Below are positions 18,526-26,991 of a stretch of DNA of 42,540 nt, one piece after another. Position 1 is the stretch's first letter. The number at the start of each line of letters is the position of its first letter. The translations under genes and the position numbers were made by a program. The stretch lies in NCBI GenBank assembly GCA_964468725.1, contig CAYXVU010000019.1, positions 1-42,540 of the forward strand, given 5' to 3'. The DNA is from CAYXVU01 sp964468725 (GTDB lineage: Bacteria > Acidobacteriota > Blastocatellia > UBA7656). The notes beneath the pieces are model-generated. The model saw only the letters and a list, made by a program, of their open reading frames with translations. It ran no database searches and was not told the DNA's origin.

Positions 18526-18740
18526 CAGCGGTTTCACGCGACGACGGGAGTCCGTCAAAAACCGAAAATAAGATTTCCCCCGATTTTGCAGTGCGCGGCA
18601 ATGTTACTAGACCGGATTTCAGCTTTCAAGCAACCCTTCTTTGGAGTTAGCTCAGAAAGCGCGAACTTATTTTTTTCGAGCATCGTTTGGAGAGGTGCGC
18701 CGAATGGGCGAGCGCAATTTTTCGGGACGGGATCGGGATC

Positions 18741-19961
18741 ATGAACTTTTTCGAAGCGGCGAGCATGGCGATGGCGGCAATCAAGGCGCACAAACTGCGC
18801 TCGTTTCTCACCCTGCTCGGCATCATCTTCGGAGTAGCAACGGTCATTGTGGTTGTCACCCTGATCGAAGGGTTCAATCGGTACGTTGATGAGAAGGTCG
18901 CGGACCTCGGATCGAATGCCTTCATCGTCAACAAAATGGGAATTATCACCAGCTTTCAGGAGTATCTGGAGAAAAGCAAACGCAACAAAGACATCCGCAT
19001 GGAGGACTTGACTGCTATCAAAGAGAAGCGCGTCTATGTACGCGATGCGGCAGCCGGTGCGCGCCGACGCGGCGACATCAAGTACAATTCGCAAACCCTG
19101 GAAGAGGTCGAAGTGCTCGGCGTCACTCACAACATGGTTGATATTGATACCATCAAAGTGGCGCAAGGTCGCTACATTAGTTTCGAGGAAGAAGCTCATA
19201 GCCGCTATACCTGTTTCGTCGGCTACGGACTGGCCAATCAGTTCTTCCCGACGGTTGACCCCATCGGACGCGAAATCAAGATTGACGGTCGCCCGTTTCG
19301 CATCATCGGCGTCGCCGAAGAGATTGGCAGCGTCTTCGGCAATCCGCGCGATAACTTCGCCATCATTCCTATCTCGACCTATCAAAATATCTATGGCTCG
19401 CGCGGCTCGGTCTATCTCAAAGTTGCGGCAACGAGCGCCGAAACGTTGGAAAGAGCGCAAGACGAAGTGCGCACTCTGATGCGAGCGCGGCGTCAATTGA
19501 ACTACCATGATGAAGACAATTTCGGCATCGTCACCTCCGATGCAATCAACAAATTACGCGAACAGGTTTTCGGGACGATCTCCATTGTCACTATCGGCGT
19601 CACCTCTATTGCGTTAGTGGTTGGCGGCGTCGTGATTATGAATATGATGCTGGTTTCGGTGACCGAACGCACGCGCGAGATTGGCATTCGCAAAGCGCTC
19701 GGCGCGCGTCGCCGAGACATCGTCAAACAGTTCCTCGCCGAGTCTACCGCGCTCTCGTTTTTTGGCGGCTGCGTGGGCGTGGCATTAGCCTACGGTTTGG
19801 CCAAATTGGGGACAGCCCTGTTGTCACTACCGACGGCGCTGCCCATCTTTTGGACGTTGGTGGCCTTGGCCGTATCAGGCGGCATCGGGCTTTTCTTTGG
19901 CATCTATCCGGCATGGAAAGCTGCCAAGCTCGATCCCATCGAAGCCTTGCGCGCCGATTGA
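18741..19961 (+). CDS. ABC transporter permease, MacB/FtsX type (first of pair)
   Basis: A 406-residue membrane protein with the MacB layout: one N-terminal membrane segment (SFLTLLGIIFGVATVIVVVT), a large periplasmic MacB_PCD-like domain, and an FtsX domain with three membrane segments. The conserved cytoplasmic turn VSVTERTREIGIRKALGARR precedes the last two. Proteins of this type work with a MacB/LolD-like ATPase in export of lipids, peptides or toxins, or in mechanotransmission. No ATPase gene is next to it. The ATG at 18741 is used rather than the upstream ATG at 18687 because the conserved N-terminus begins there and GGGA-rich sequence lies just before it. The stop is 16 bases before the next permease, so the two form an operon. 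Confidence 0.9.
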   Translation: MNFFEAASMAMAAIKAHKLRSFLTLLGIIFGVATVIVVVTLIEGFNRYVDEKVADLGSNAFIVNKMGIITSFQEYLEKSKRNKDIRMEDLTAIKEKRVYVRDAAAGARRRGDIKYNSQTLEEVEVLGVTHNMVDIDTIKVAQGRYISFEEEAHSRYTCFVGYGLANQFFPTVDPIGREIKIDGRPFRIIGVAEEIGSVFGNPRDNFAIIPISTYQNIYGSRGSVYLKVAATSAETLERAQDEVRTLMRARRQLNYHDEDNFGIVTSDAINKLREQVFGTISIVTIGVTSIALVVGGVVIMNMMLVSVTERTREIGIRKALGARRRDIVKQFLAESTALSFFGGCVGVALAYGLAKLGTALLSLPTALPIFWTLVALAVSGGIGLFFGIYPAWKAAKLDPIEALRAD

Positions 19962-19977
19962 CGAGTGGTAACGACCG

Positions 19978-21222
19978 ATGATGAAACGACAGGATTTTAA
20001 CGAAAGCTTGAGGATGGCGTTGGCGACATTGCGCGCCCACAAATTCCGTTCTTTTCTCACCGTCTTGGGCGTCGTCATCGGCACCGTCACGGTGATGGTC
20101 ATTTCGTCTTTCATATCGGGACTCGATCAGAAATTTCAGCAGGAGATCGAAGTCTTTGGCACCAATACCATCTTCATCTACAAATTCCCACCGGGACTCA
20201 ATATGGGAAGAATCCCGCGCGAATTGCGTATGCGAAAGCCAATCTCCTATGAAGATGCCATGGCGATTCGCGCCAACTGTCCGTCCGTGCAGTACGTCGC
20301 GCCATTTCTCTCTCCCGATGATGTCTTAAAAGTTCGCCATCAAGAGCAAGAGCTCTACGTCACGCAAGTGCAAGGCACCTTGCCCGAATATGAACGCATG
20401 GCGACGGTCAGCGTCATCGAAGGGCGCTTTTTCAACGAAACCGAGAATCAACGCCGCGTAGATGTCTGTGTGATTGGGGCTGACATTGCTGATAAATTCT
20501 TTCCACGTCTGAGCGCCGTTGGCAAAGAGATTCTGGTTGCAGATAAGCCGTTCACCGTCATCGGCGTCTTGCAAAAGCAAGACAACTTTTTCATGAACGA
20601 AGACGATGGCGGCAATCAAAACCGCGCCGTTTATATCCCCTATGAAACCATGCGAAAGATGATCCCCGGTCAAACCGATCACTTCGTAATGGCGCAAGCG
20701 CGCGAAGGCCGCATGGCTACGGCGATGGAGGAGATTCGCCAACAGTTGCGCATACGGCGGGAAGTGCCCTTCGATCAAGAAGACAATTTCGGTCTGTCAA
20801 CGCCCGATTCGATAACCGAGAAGTTTCATCAGATCACCGGCGGCATCGCCATCCTGATGTTTGCCATCTCCAGTGTCGGGCTGTTAATCGGCGGCATCGG
20901 CGTGATGAATATCATGCTGGTGAGCGTGACCGAGCGCACCAAAGAGATTGGCACGCGCAAAGCGATAGGCGCACGGCGCGGCGACATCTTGCGGCAGTTT
21001 TTGATTGAAGCGATGGCCTTGACTGGCGCGGGCGGCTTATTCGGTATTGGCATCGGCTGGTTGCTTAGTCAGTTGGTGAATCTGATCTTGCCGGTTTACG
21101 TACCGTCGTGGGCGCCGATTGCGGGCTTCAGCGTATCGGTCAGCATCGGGTTAGTCTTCGGCTTGTGGCCAGCGATGAAAGCCTCGCGGCTCAATCCCAT
21201 CGAAGCCTTACGGTACGAATGA
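19978..21222 (+). CDS. ABC transporter permease, MacB/FtsX type (second of pair)
   Basis: A 414-residue paralogue of the preceding gene, with the same arrangement: an N-terminal membrane segment (SFLTVLGVVIGTVTVMVISS), a periplasmic MacB_PCD domain, and a C-terminal FtsX domain with VSVTERTKEIGTRKAIGARR. The final SRLNPIEALRYE tail corresponds to LDPIEALRAD in its partner. Two tandem, similar but distinct permeases suggest a heterodimer sharing an ATPase encoded elsewhere. ATG codons at 19978 and 19981 are both possible. A strong hairpin terminator follows at 21440-21477, after a REP-like element. Confidence 0.9.
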   Translation: MMKRQDFNESLRMALATLRAHKFRSFLTVLGVVIGTVTVMVISSFISGLDQKFQQEIEVFGTNTIFIYKFPPGLNMGRIPRELRMRKPISYEDAMAIRANCPSVQYVAPFLSPDDVLKVRHQEQELYVTQVQGTLPEYERMATVSVIEGRFFNETENQRRVDVCVIGADIADKFFPRLSAVGKEILVADKPFTVIGVLQKQDNFFMNEDDGGNQNRAVYIPYETMRKMIPGQTDHFVMAQAREGRMATAMEEIRQQLRIRREVPFDQEDNFGLSTPDSITEKFHQITGGIAILMFAISSVGLLIGGIGVMNIMLVSVTERTKEIGTRKAIGARRGDILRQFLIEAMALTGAGGLFGIGIGWLLSQLVNLILPVYVPSWAPIAGFSVSVSIGLVFGLWPAMKASRLNPIEALRYE

Positions 21223-21305
21223 TGGTTCCCCAATTTGAAGGAAGTTTTGCGATGATCTCACAGTGGCCGATGGCAAGTAATACCTAGTTGCAAATCTTGA
21301 GAAGG

Positions 21306-21369
21306 TTGAGCGGCGGTCTCTGACCGCCGACCTTGCGTACGAGCACGGCGGCCAGAGACCGCCGCTCAA
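21306..21369. repeat. REP/BIME-like nested inverted repeat, copy 1
   Basis: Two 23-base arms (21306-21328 and 21347-21369) are inverted copies with one mismatch around an 18-base loop. Each arm itself contains a shorter palindrome; the left one has the core GGCGGTCTCTGACCGCC. A related element with the same nested architecture and the same GGCGGTC/GACCGCC core lies at 37890-37960. Both are strictly intergenic. This matches the style of REP/BIME elements spread by RAYT-like Y1 transposases, but no such gene is in the window. Confidence 0.7.
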
Positions 21370-21439
21370 CGAAGATACTCACCTTGTTTTGCAATTCCAT
21401 ATAAGCAGCGGTTCTCCGACTCTTGGAATTACGAAGAGA

Positions 21440-21477
21440 AAAGCGGGCAAGCATAGGAGCAGGTGCTTGCCCGCTTT
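21440..21477. terminator. Bidirectional intrinsic terminator between converging genes
   Basis: A perfect 14-base stem, AAAGCGGGCAAGCA (21440-21453) and TGCTTGCCCGCTTT (21464-21477), encloses a 10-base loop. T-rich tracts follow on both strands (CTTTCGTTT on plus, CTTTTCTCTT on minus). It lies between the second permease and the Ig-like protein, which converge. Confidence 0.8.
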
Positions 21478-21511
21478 CGTTTGGCAAGGGAGTCGCTTAG
21501 CCTTGCTTTAG

Positions 21512-23914
21512 CTAACGAGTCGCTTTGCCTTTCAACCGAATGAGGGCAGTCGGGTTATCGGGGTCGGAACTGGAAATGGTCAGCAGACTGTTGAAGGTTC
21601 CGCTCGCTTTGGGTTCAAAGAAGATACGGAATTCCAGCACGCCTCCCGGTTGCAAAGTGGTCGGCAAATCCATCAGCCCTTCCAGCCGATAGTTGTGATT
21701 GTCTTCCAGAATTGCCGGATTGATAATAAGATTGCCACCGCCGCGATTGACGAGCGAAACCATCATGCTGCCTTTTCGATCACCAACTGTGGTCGTCGTG
21801 AAATCAATGCGCTTGGTGACAATATCCAATTTCCCCGTGCCGCGCCCGACGCAATTCGAATCTGCATCTATGACGATAAACCGCAAGGCGCAATCGGTCT
21901 TTCGTCCCGCGCAATCGGTTGCGGTGAAGGTGAGCAAGAACGCTTTGCCGACTTGCGAGGCAGTGGGGGTGAAGTCGAAGGTTTGCGTCTCTCCGTCAAA
22001 GGTCGCGCCGGAAGGCAATTCCGATGTGCTAAGGGAGACAGCACAACCATCTAGTTGCCCTAGCGCAGCAACTCGGAAACGCAAACGATCAACGACTTTA
22101 ATGACAAAGGGTGAAGCAGGCAGACTGAGAGTAGGGGCTTTCGTCTCGTTTTCTGACCTCACAGGCGTAATGTGAACGCTGGCAGAAGCCACAGCGCCCC
22201 GCTTATCTTTGGCTGTGAAGAAGGCCAACAAACCTTGTCCGAGTTTGGCCATCTTCAAATCCTGCTCGGTTGGTGTGACGGTGACGATTCCGGTCGCCTC
22301 ATCGAAAGTTGCCTGCGGCGGCAACAGATCAGCCGTCAACGTCACATCATCTCCATCCTGATCGGAGGCGATGACTTTGAATTTGAGGATATTCTCCAAA
22401 CCGACTTGCAGCAGCGGCGGCACGCTGATGATAGGTGGATGATTTCCGCAGATAGACGATGGCGGGTCATCGGTATCCGGCGGGTTAACAATAATCGTGA
22501 CGCTCCGGACGTTGATCGCTCCTTCACCTTGTGAACTGCAGCCGCGATTATCGGTAGCTGTGAATACAGGGGTAAAGGCTTGATTGGCTTGCCCGGCAGC
22601 GGGCGTGAAGCTAAACGTACCGCTTGCGGTTGGAGCACCCGTTGCAGGGTTCGGATTAAAGGAGGCATTGGCTGGCAAATTGGTTGCGGTGAGGGTCACG
22701 ACATCGCCATCGGGATCAGTTGCCGAAACTGTGAAGGTTAGGCTTTCGCCCGCTTTCAACGTTCGGCTAACACCGCCTTGCACGGTTACGGTCGGACAGT
22801 TATTGGGCGGCGGATCAGCCACAATGTTGATCTGTACGATGATGGGAACTGCCGTACCGCTACCACAACCAGCATTGTCGGTCGCTGTGAAATTAGCACT
22901 GACCGTCTGATTGGCTTGAGCAAGTGAAGGTGTGAAGTTAAAAGTCCCGCTAGCGGTCGGCGTGCCGGTCGCAGGGTTGGGCGTAAAGGAGGAATTGGCT
23001 GGCACGTTCGTAGCCGTCAGCGTCACCGTGTTGCCATCGGCATCCGTCGCGCTCACTCCGAAGGTTAGTGATTGACCGACCTGCACGGTGCGATTCGTTC
23101 CGCCTTGCACCGTTACCACCGGGCAATTATTCGGAGGAGGAGCGGTGAAGTTCACACCGCTTGAGGCAAGGGCTACCTCAACATTGAGATTCAAGCTAAC
23201 CAATCCAATTCCGATTGCGTTGACACTGCCGCTCAAAGTAAGGGCTAGCTGGGTGACTTGCAGGTTCGTTGTGGTCGTACCGTTCCCGCTTACAATCTGC
23301 CCGTTTAAGGTGACCATTCCACTGACCGGAATATCTACCGGCACTTGCACCAAGCCAACAGTGATGAGCGCCGTCACGGTCGTCGTCACAGGAATTTGCG
23401 TATTCGGTTGAAACTCCGATTCGGCAAAAAGAGTCGTGCCGATCTTCAAATTGTTGATCTGTGAACCGGCACCGGAACTGGAGACGGAGGCGCTGTTTCC
23501 GGTGCTGGTGGCTTTCGAGACAATCGTATCGGCAGTGATAAACCCATTCAAAATGTTGACGTCATTTACCGTAGAAGTACTCATCGCCGTCGTCGAAGAA
23601 GCTCCGACGACGCCCGTCGAGGTGTCGGTAATGATGCCCGTCGAAATGATGGGTAAGACCGTCGGAATACCGATATTCAATCCTAATACCTGATTTGAAA
23701 CATTGCCGCCTTGCGCAGGGAGCGTAACCGGCGCTGCATTTGGGACTGAAACGGTTGAGGGCACTCCGGCTACCGATAGCGTTGTGTTGACGGTCAATCC
23801 GTTTGCCCCGCCGCTGACCGAGTTAGATGTTTGTGCGAGGGTTATGCCAACCAGGTTCAGCAGCAGGATGACAGACAGAAAAAAAGAGAATATGCGAAGG
23901 ATCGTCACTCTCAT
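21512..23914 (-). CDS. Large secreted protein with choice-of-anchor-like, Ig-like and ASH-like domains
   Basis: An 800-residue exported protein. After the signal peptide (FSFFLSVILLLNLVGITLAQ), residues to about 250 resemble a choice-of-anchor P-type domain (NDVNILNGFITADTIVSKA). Four Ig/cadherin-like modules of about 100 residues follow, with motifs such as VSATDADGNTVTLTATN and FTATDNAGCGSG. The first two are recent duplicates with a 109-residue period. The C-terminal 110 residues look like an ASH/choice-of-anchor D module (LVNRGGGNLIINP, FRIFFEPKASGTF, LTISSSDPDNPTALIRLKG). There is no LPxTG or PEP-CTERM tail. The ATG at 23914 is chosen because GGAGG lies five bases before it; an in-frame ATG at 23926 is less well placed. 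It is probably a surface or matrix protein. Confidence 0.8.
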   Translation of the reverse strand: MRVTILRIFSFFLSVILLLNLVGITLAQTSNSVSGGANGLTVNTTLSVAGVPSTVSVPNAAPVTLPAQGGNVSNQVLGLNIGIPTVLPIISTGIITDTSTGVVGASSTTAMSTSTVNDVNILNGFITADTIVSKATSTGNSASVSSSGAGSQINNLKIGTTLFAESEFQPNTQIPVTTTVTALITVGLVQVPVDIPVSGMVTLNGQIVSGNGTTTTNLQVTQLALTLSGSVNAIGIGLVSLNLNVEVALASSGVNFTAPPPNNCPVVTVQGGTNRTVQVGQSLTFGVSATDADGNTVTLTATNVPANSSFTPNPATGTPTASGTFNFTPSLAQANQTVSANFTATDNAGCGSGTAVPIIVQINIVADPPPNNCPTVTVQGGVSRTLKAGESLTFTVSATDPDGDVVTLTATNLPANASFNPNPATGAPTASGTFSFTPAAGQANQAFTPVFTATDNRGCSSQGEGAINVRSVTIIVNPPDTDDPPSSICGNHPPIISVPPLLQVGLENILKFKVIASDQDGDDVTLTADLLPPQATFDEATGIVTVTPTEQDLKMAKLGQGLLAFFTAKDKRGAVASASVHITPVRSENETKAPTLSLPASPFVIKVVDRLRFRVAALGQLDGCAVSLSTSELPSGATFDGETQTFDFTPTASQVGKAFLLTFTATDCAGRKTDCALRFIVIDADSNCVGRGTGKLDIVTKRIDFTTTTVGDRKGSMMVSLVNRGGGNLIINPAILEDNHNYRLEGLMDLPTTLQPGGVLEFRIFFEPKASGTFNSLLTISSSDPDNPTALIRLKGKATR
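22472..23125 (-). repeat. Tandem duplication of an Ig-like module within the gene
   Basis: Two units of 327 bases (22799-23125 and 22472-22798) encode successive modules that both begin CPxVTVQGG and share xPATGxPTASGTFxFTP. Near-identity over most of the unit indicates a recent in-frame duplication. The second unit diverges at its end. Confidence 0.75.
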
Positions 23915-24415
23915 AAAAGCCTCCATTGGATGTGATGCTCATAGGCTTGTAGGCACAATTCCCGGCGGCTACGCAATTCGGAAAAGTGGTGACCCAAAAA
24001 GCGGGCTAATTCGAGCGCAAGTAGGAGATGCCAGTTCTGAGGCTGGCGTCACTACACTCTTTGTCTAATGGTGCTGCCCGAACGTCTGCGTGCAATGGGT
24101 AACCGAAGTTGCGAAGGTGTCTACAGCGTTGCTAGCGCCCCTGTTTGGCGGAGAGAAGGCGGTTAGCGATAGGTCATACTCACTGCGTATGGCAACTCGA
24201 TAGAGTCAAGACGGTACTAACTCTGTTTTGGAATGAGCGGCTGTTGGATTTCCTCACGCACTCATACGTGAGTTGTACCTTATTACCTGGAGGGAACAAA
24301 ACAATCGGATTGCTTTGCGGACGGCAGACTAGCACAGGCTTTTGAAAAAGTAATGAGTTTTTTTTGCAATCAAAGATTTTTGCGCGGACATCAGCTCAGG
24401 AGGAGTTTTCTTTTC
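23915..24415. other. Intergenic region of about 500 bases between divergent genes
   Basis: No convincing gene is seen. It must hold the promoters of the Ig-like gene (minus) and of the GNAT/hydroxylase operon (plus), but I could not settle on boxes. It has an imperfect palindrome at 24021-24055 and, closer to the operon, CTCACG/CGTGAG arms at 24253-24272 that overlap an alternative small hairpin ACTCA/TGAGT (24260-24273). The last 100 bases are unusually A/T-rich for the window, with an eight-T run. Confidence 0.5.
24021..24055. repeat. Imperfect palindrome
   Basis: GATGCCAG (24027-24034) and CTGGCGTC (24043-24050) pair with one G-T wobble around an eight-base loop, and the flanks GTAG and ACTAC (24051-24055) extend the symmetry. 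No T-run follows. It may be a second type of short dispersed repeat. Confidence 0.45.
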
Positions 24416-24733
24416 ATGCAAAATTCTCAACCCTTTTTTTCGCTTACCGATTCCTGTTATGAAACCAACTCTCTACAGCCGTGCCCGAAGCGCTGCGAAA
24501 AATCCCTTCATGGGAAAATTTTTTTCTCGGAGTTGGCCAGATCGCCGGGGTTCTCACAAAGAGTTCGATCAAGGGAAGTGGAAAATCTTCTCTTTGATAC
24601 CAGTCAGCCGATGATGGCCGACCGTTGGCGATTGGCTCTCAACTTACAGCTTCCTTTCGCCGGAATCGGAATTTTGCGCGCCATTCGTCATTTATTACCG
24701 ATGCAGGTAGCTTGCACGTGGGAGTCTTCATGA
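24416..24733 (+). CDS. Possible 105-residue leader ORF of the GNAT/hydroxylase operon
   Basis: This frame has unusually good translation signals: AGGAGGAG ends ten bases before the ATG, and its stop overlaps the next gene's start as ATGA. The predicted product has cysteines at 14, 23, 27 and 100, a basic middle and a hydrophobic stretch near 73-95 (LALNLQLPFAGIGILRAIRHL). It matches no family I know. Evidence against it being a true protein: codon use is less GC-biased at third positions than in the neighbours, and bases 24600-24640 resemble the degenerate 7-base repeats seen in non-coding gaps. It could be a small protein, a substrate peptide or a translated leader that controls the operon. 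Confidence 0.35.
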   Translation: MQNSQPFFSLTDSCYETNSLQPCPKRCEKSLHGKIFFSELARSPGFSQRVRSREVENLLFDTSQPMMADRWRLALNLQLPFAGIGILRAIRHLLPMQVACTWESS

Positions 24734-25998
24734 ATACGGCCTCCGAGATTGCCGATGTCAGAGTACGGAATGCGGATGCAGACCGCACAGCAGCGCCAAA
24801 ACTGCGCCGCATTGCAGCCAATCAACCCTTGACGGTAAAGGTCATCGAAGATTTTTCCATTCTCGAATCTCTGCTTGATGATTGGGATGAGCTTGCCGCC
24901 CATGCCCTTGAACCCAATCCTTCTTACGAATCGTGGATGCTCATTCCTGCGCTGCGGCTCCTCGGTGAGCAGAATGATTTACGATTGGCTCTCCTATACG
25001 CAACGGATGCCGAACGCCCTTTCGGAGCGCCCATTCTATGCGGGCTATTTCCTCTGCAACGGACGAAGACGTACAACGGATTGCCTGCGAAGACCTGGCG
25101 ATTATGGAATCATCCTTACTTCGTCATCTGCACGCCGCTGATTCGCAAAGACTGCGCGGTTCGCTGTCTGCACGCCTTTTTCGATTGGTTGGCAGAAGTT
25201 GAGGCCGATTGCACTTTGGCAGAGTTTGCACAGGTTCCCGGCGACAGCGCCTTTCATCAAGCCCTGACGGAAGTCCTCTATGAGCGTTCGGCCTTAACCT
25301 TCACAACACAGCGCCACGCCCGCGCACTCTTTCGCCCGCACACCGATGCCGAAAGCTATCTCCGCAACGCCGTCTCACGCGAACATCGCAAAGACCTGCG
25401 GCGGCGATTCAACCGGCTGCACGATGTGGGAAGGGTCGAATACTGCGAACTTACGGCGGCTGAAAATATCGAGACCTGGATTGAAGCCTTTTTATCGCTG
25501 GAGGAGAGCGGGTGGAAAGGTAAGCAGGGGGGCGCATTCGCTTGCGTGGCAGCCCATCGCGCCTATTTCGAAACCATTATGCGAGAAGCCTACCAACGCG
25601 GGCGATTGCAAGTCTTGTCATTGGCAATCAACAATCATCCGATTGCCCTAAAGATCAATCTATTCGCCTCTCCCGGCTCCTTCGCTTTCAAAATCGCGTT
25701 TGATGAAACGTTCTCCTATTATTCGCCGGGGTTGATGCTGGAGATCGAAAACATCCGACGCCTACACACTCTCCCGCACATCAGTTGGAGCGATTCTTGC
25801 GCGATTCCCGGCCACCCGATGATTGATCGCCTGTGGCTAGACCGTCGCATCATTCAAACGGTAGTCTGTGCAACTGGCAGCCGCAAGAGTGATTTTTTCG
25901 TATCGCTGCTTCCTTTGTTACGGTGGTTAAATCGCCAACGGCCTTCGCTGAGAAAGAAAATTCATCAGCAAAAATCGCAAGGCAAGGAGAAGATATGA
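24730..25998 (+). CDS. GNAT-family acyltransferase, CelD/BcsL (BioF2-like) type
   Basis: A 422-residue soluble protein of the double-GNAT FemAB/CelD-like group. The N-terminal half (about 35-170) carries the motifs WDELAAHALEPNPSYESW, LCGLFPLQRTKTYNGLP and RLWNHPYFVICTPLI. The C-terminal half (about 205-365) holds the acetyltransferase core with SLEESGWKGKQGGAF, LQVLSLAINNHPIALKINLF and FKIAFDETFSYYSPGLMLEIE, close to the BioF2-like domain. Such enzymes move acyl or aminoacyl groups onto sugars, peptides or small molecules; the substrate is unknown. The ATG at 24730 is chosen because GGGAG lies five bases before it, although the frame is open from 24625. It overlaps the hydroxylase gene by ATGA, so the two are translationally coupled and very likely work on the same substrate. 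Confidence 0.85.
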   Translation: MNTASEIADVRVRNADADRTAAPKLRRIAANQPLTVKVIEDFSILESLLDDWDELAAHALEPNPSYESWMLIPALRLLGEQNDLRLALLYATDAERPFGAPILCGLFPLQRTKTYNGLPAKTWRLWNHPYFVICTPLIRKDCAVRCLHAFFDWLAEVEADCTLAEFAQVPGDSAFHQALTEVLYERSALTFTTQRHARALFRPHTDAESYLRNAVSREHRKDLRRRFNRLHDVGRVEYCELTAAENIETWIEAFLSLEESGWKGKQGGAFACVAAHRAYFETIMREAYQRGRLQVLSLAINNHPIALKINLFASPGSFAFKIAFDETFSYYSPGLMLEIENIRRLHTLPHISWSDSCAIPGHPMIDRLWLDRRIIQTVVCATGSRKSDFFVSLLPLLRWLNRQRPSLRKKIHQQKSQGKEKI

Positions 25999-26918
25999 GT
26001 TCTGCTGACACGGTTTTTGCCGACCCTCGTCTCCGCGCCTCTTCGACCGCCACCGCTCTCCATACTCCTCTGCTCGAAATTGACGGCGAGCGTTTTCGCG
26101 CCAACTTCAATCGCAGGCCTTTTCTCATCGGCCATCGGCTGGCGACGCACCCGCTCTTTTCGCTCTCGCGTCTGGTCGAGTTGGCGATGCGGATGCCGAA
26201 AGAGCATGTCGAGTACAATGCCGGAAACCTTCCCATCAGTCTCGATCCGGCGCTCACACCGCACACCGGGCTTTCCATTGCCGAAACCATACGACGCATT
26301 GAGACATGTCAGTCGTGGATGGTCTTGAAGTACGTCGAACGCGACCCTAACTATGGCGCACTCCTCAACGAATGTCTGGATGAGATCAGTCGGTTTTCCG
26401 AACCGCTTGCCCCCGGCATGTGCAAACGCGAAGGGTTCATCTTCATCTCTTCACCGGCTTCGGTCACGCCCTATCACCTCGACCCGGAGTATAATTTCTT
26501 GCTTCAGGTGCGGGGCGAAAAAACGGTTCATCTGTTCGATCCGACAGACCGCACGGTTTTGTCAGAGAGTGAACTGGAACGCCTCTATGCTGGCAGCCAT
26601 CGCAACATGACCTTCCAAAATGGGTATGAGAAGAAAGCGTGGGTCTTCGATCTGCATCCCGGACAAGGGCTGCACTTTCCCGTCACCGCTCCGCATTATG
26701 TAAAGGTTGGCAACGCAGTTTCAATCTCCTTCAGCATCACCTTTCGGACGCCCGCTTCGGAACGCCGAGAATCGGTCTATCGCATGAATCATTTTTTACG
26801 TCAACGCGGGCGCACCCCTTTGCCATTTGGGCAAGCGAAGCTGTTGGACAGCGCGAAATACAACTCTTTTCGCCTGTTCAGGCGAGTGCGAAGACTGTTT
26901 GGCGCCACCGAAATCTAG
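25995..26918 (+). CDS. JmjC/FIH-like cupin hydroxylase (Fe(II)/2-oxoglutarate)
   Basis: A 307-residue cupin-like protein. The stretch HLDPEYNFLLQVRGEK (161-176) lines up, residue for residue in spacing, with the iron and 2-oxoglutarate site of factor-inhibiting-HIF type JmjC enzymes: H161 and D163 as iron ligands, N167-F168 next, and K176 fifteen residues after the histidine. H234 in TAPHYVKVG is the expected third iron ligand. This points to an active oxygenase that hydroxylates a protein, a peptide or a small molecule. An AAGGAGA ribosome binding site precedes the ATG by five bases, and the start overlaps the GNAT stop as ATGA. The neighbour suggests that acylation and hydroxylation are paired steps, which is an inference. 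Confidence 0.8.
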   Translation: MSSADTVFADPRLRASSTATALHTPLLEIDGERFRANFNRRPFLIGHRLATHPLFSLSRLVELAMRMPKEHVEYNAGNLPISLDPALTPHTGLSIAETIRRIETCQSWMVLKYVERDPNYGALLNECLDEISRFSEPLAPGMCKREGFIFISSPASVTPYHLDPEYNFLLQVRGEKTVHLFDPTDRTVLSESELERLYAGSHRNMTFQNGYEKKAWVFDLHPGQGLHFPVTAPHYVKVGNAVSISFSITFRTPASERRESVYRMNHFLRQRGRTPLPFGQAKLLDSAKYNSFRLFRRVRRLFGATEI

Positions 26919-26991
26919 TCTGCCTGTGCAACACAAAGTTGCGGTGCAGAACCTGCGAAACGGATTGGCGGAGTAACTCTCCCTTTCATCA

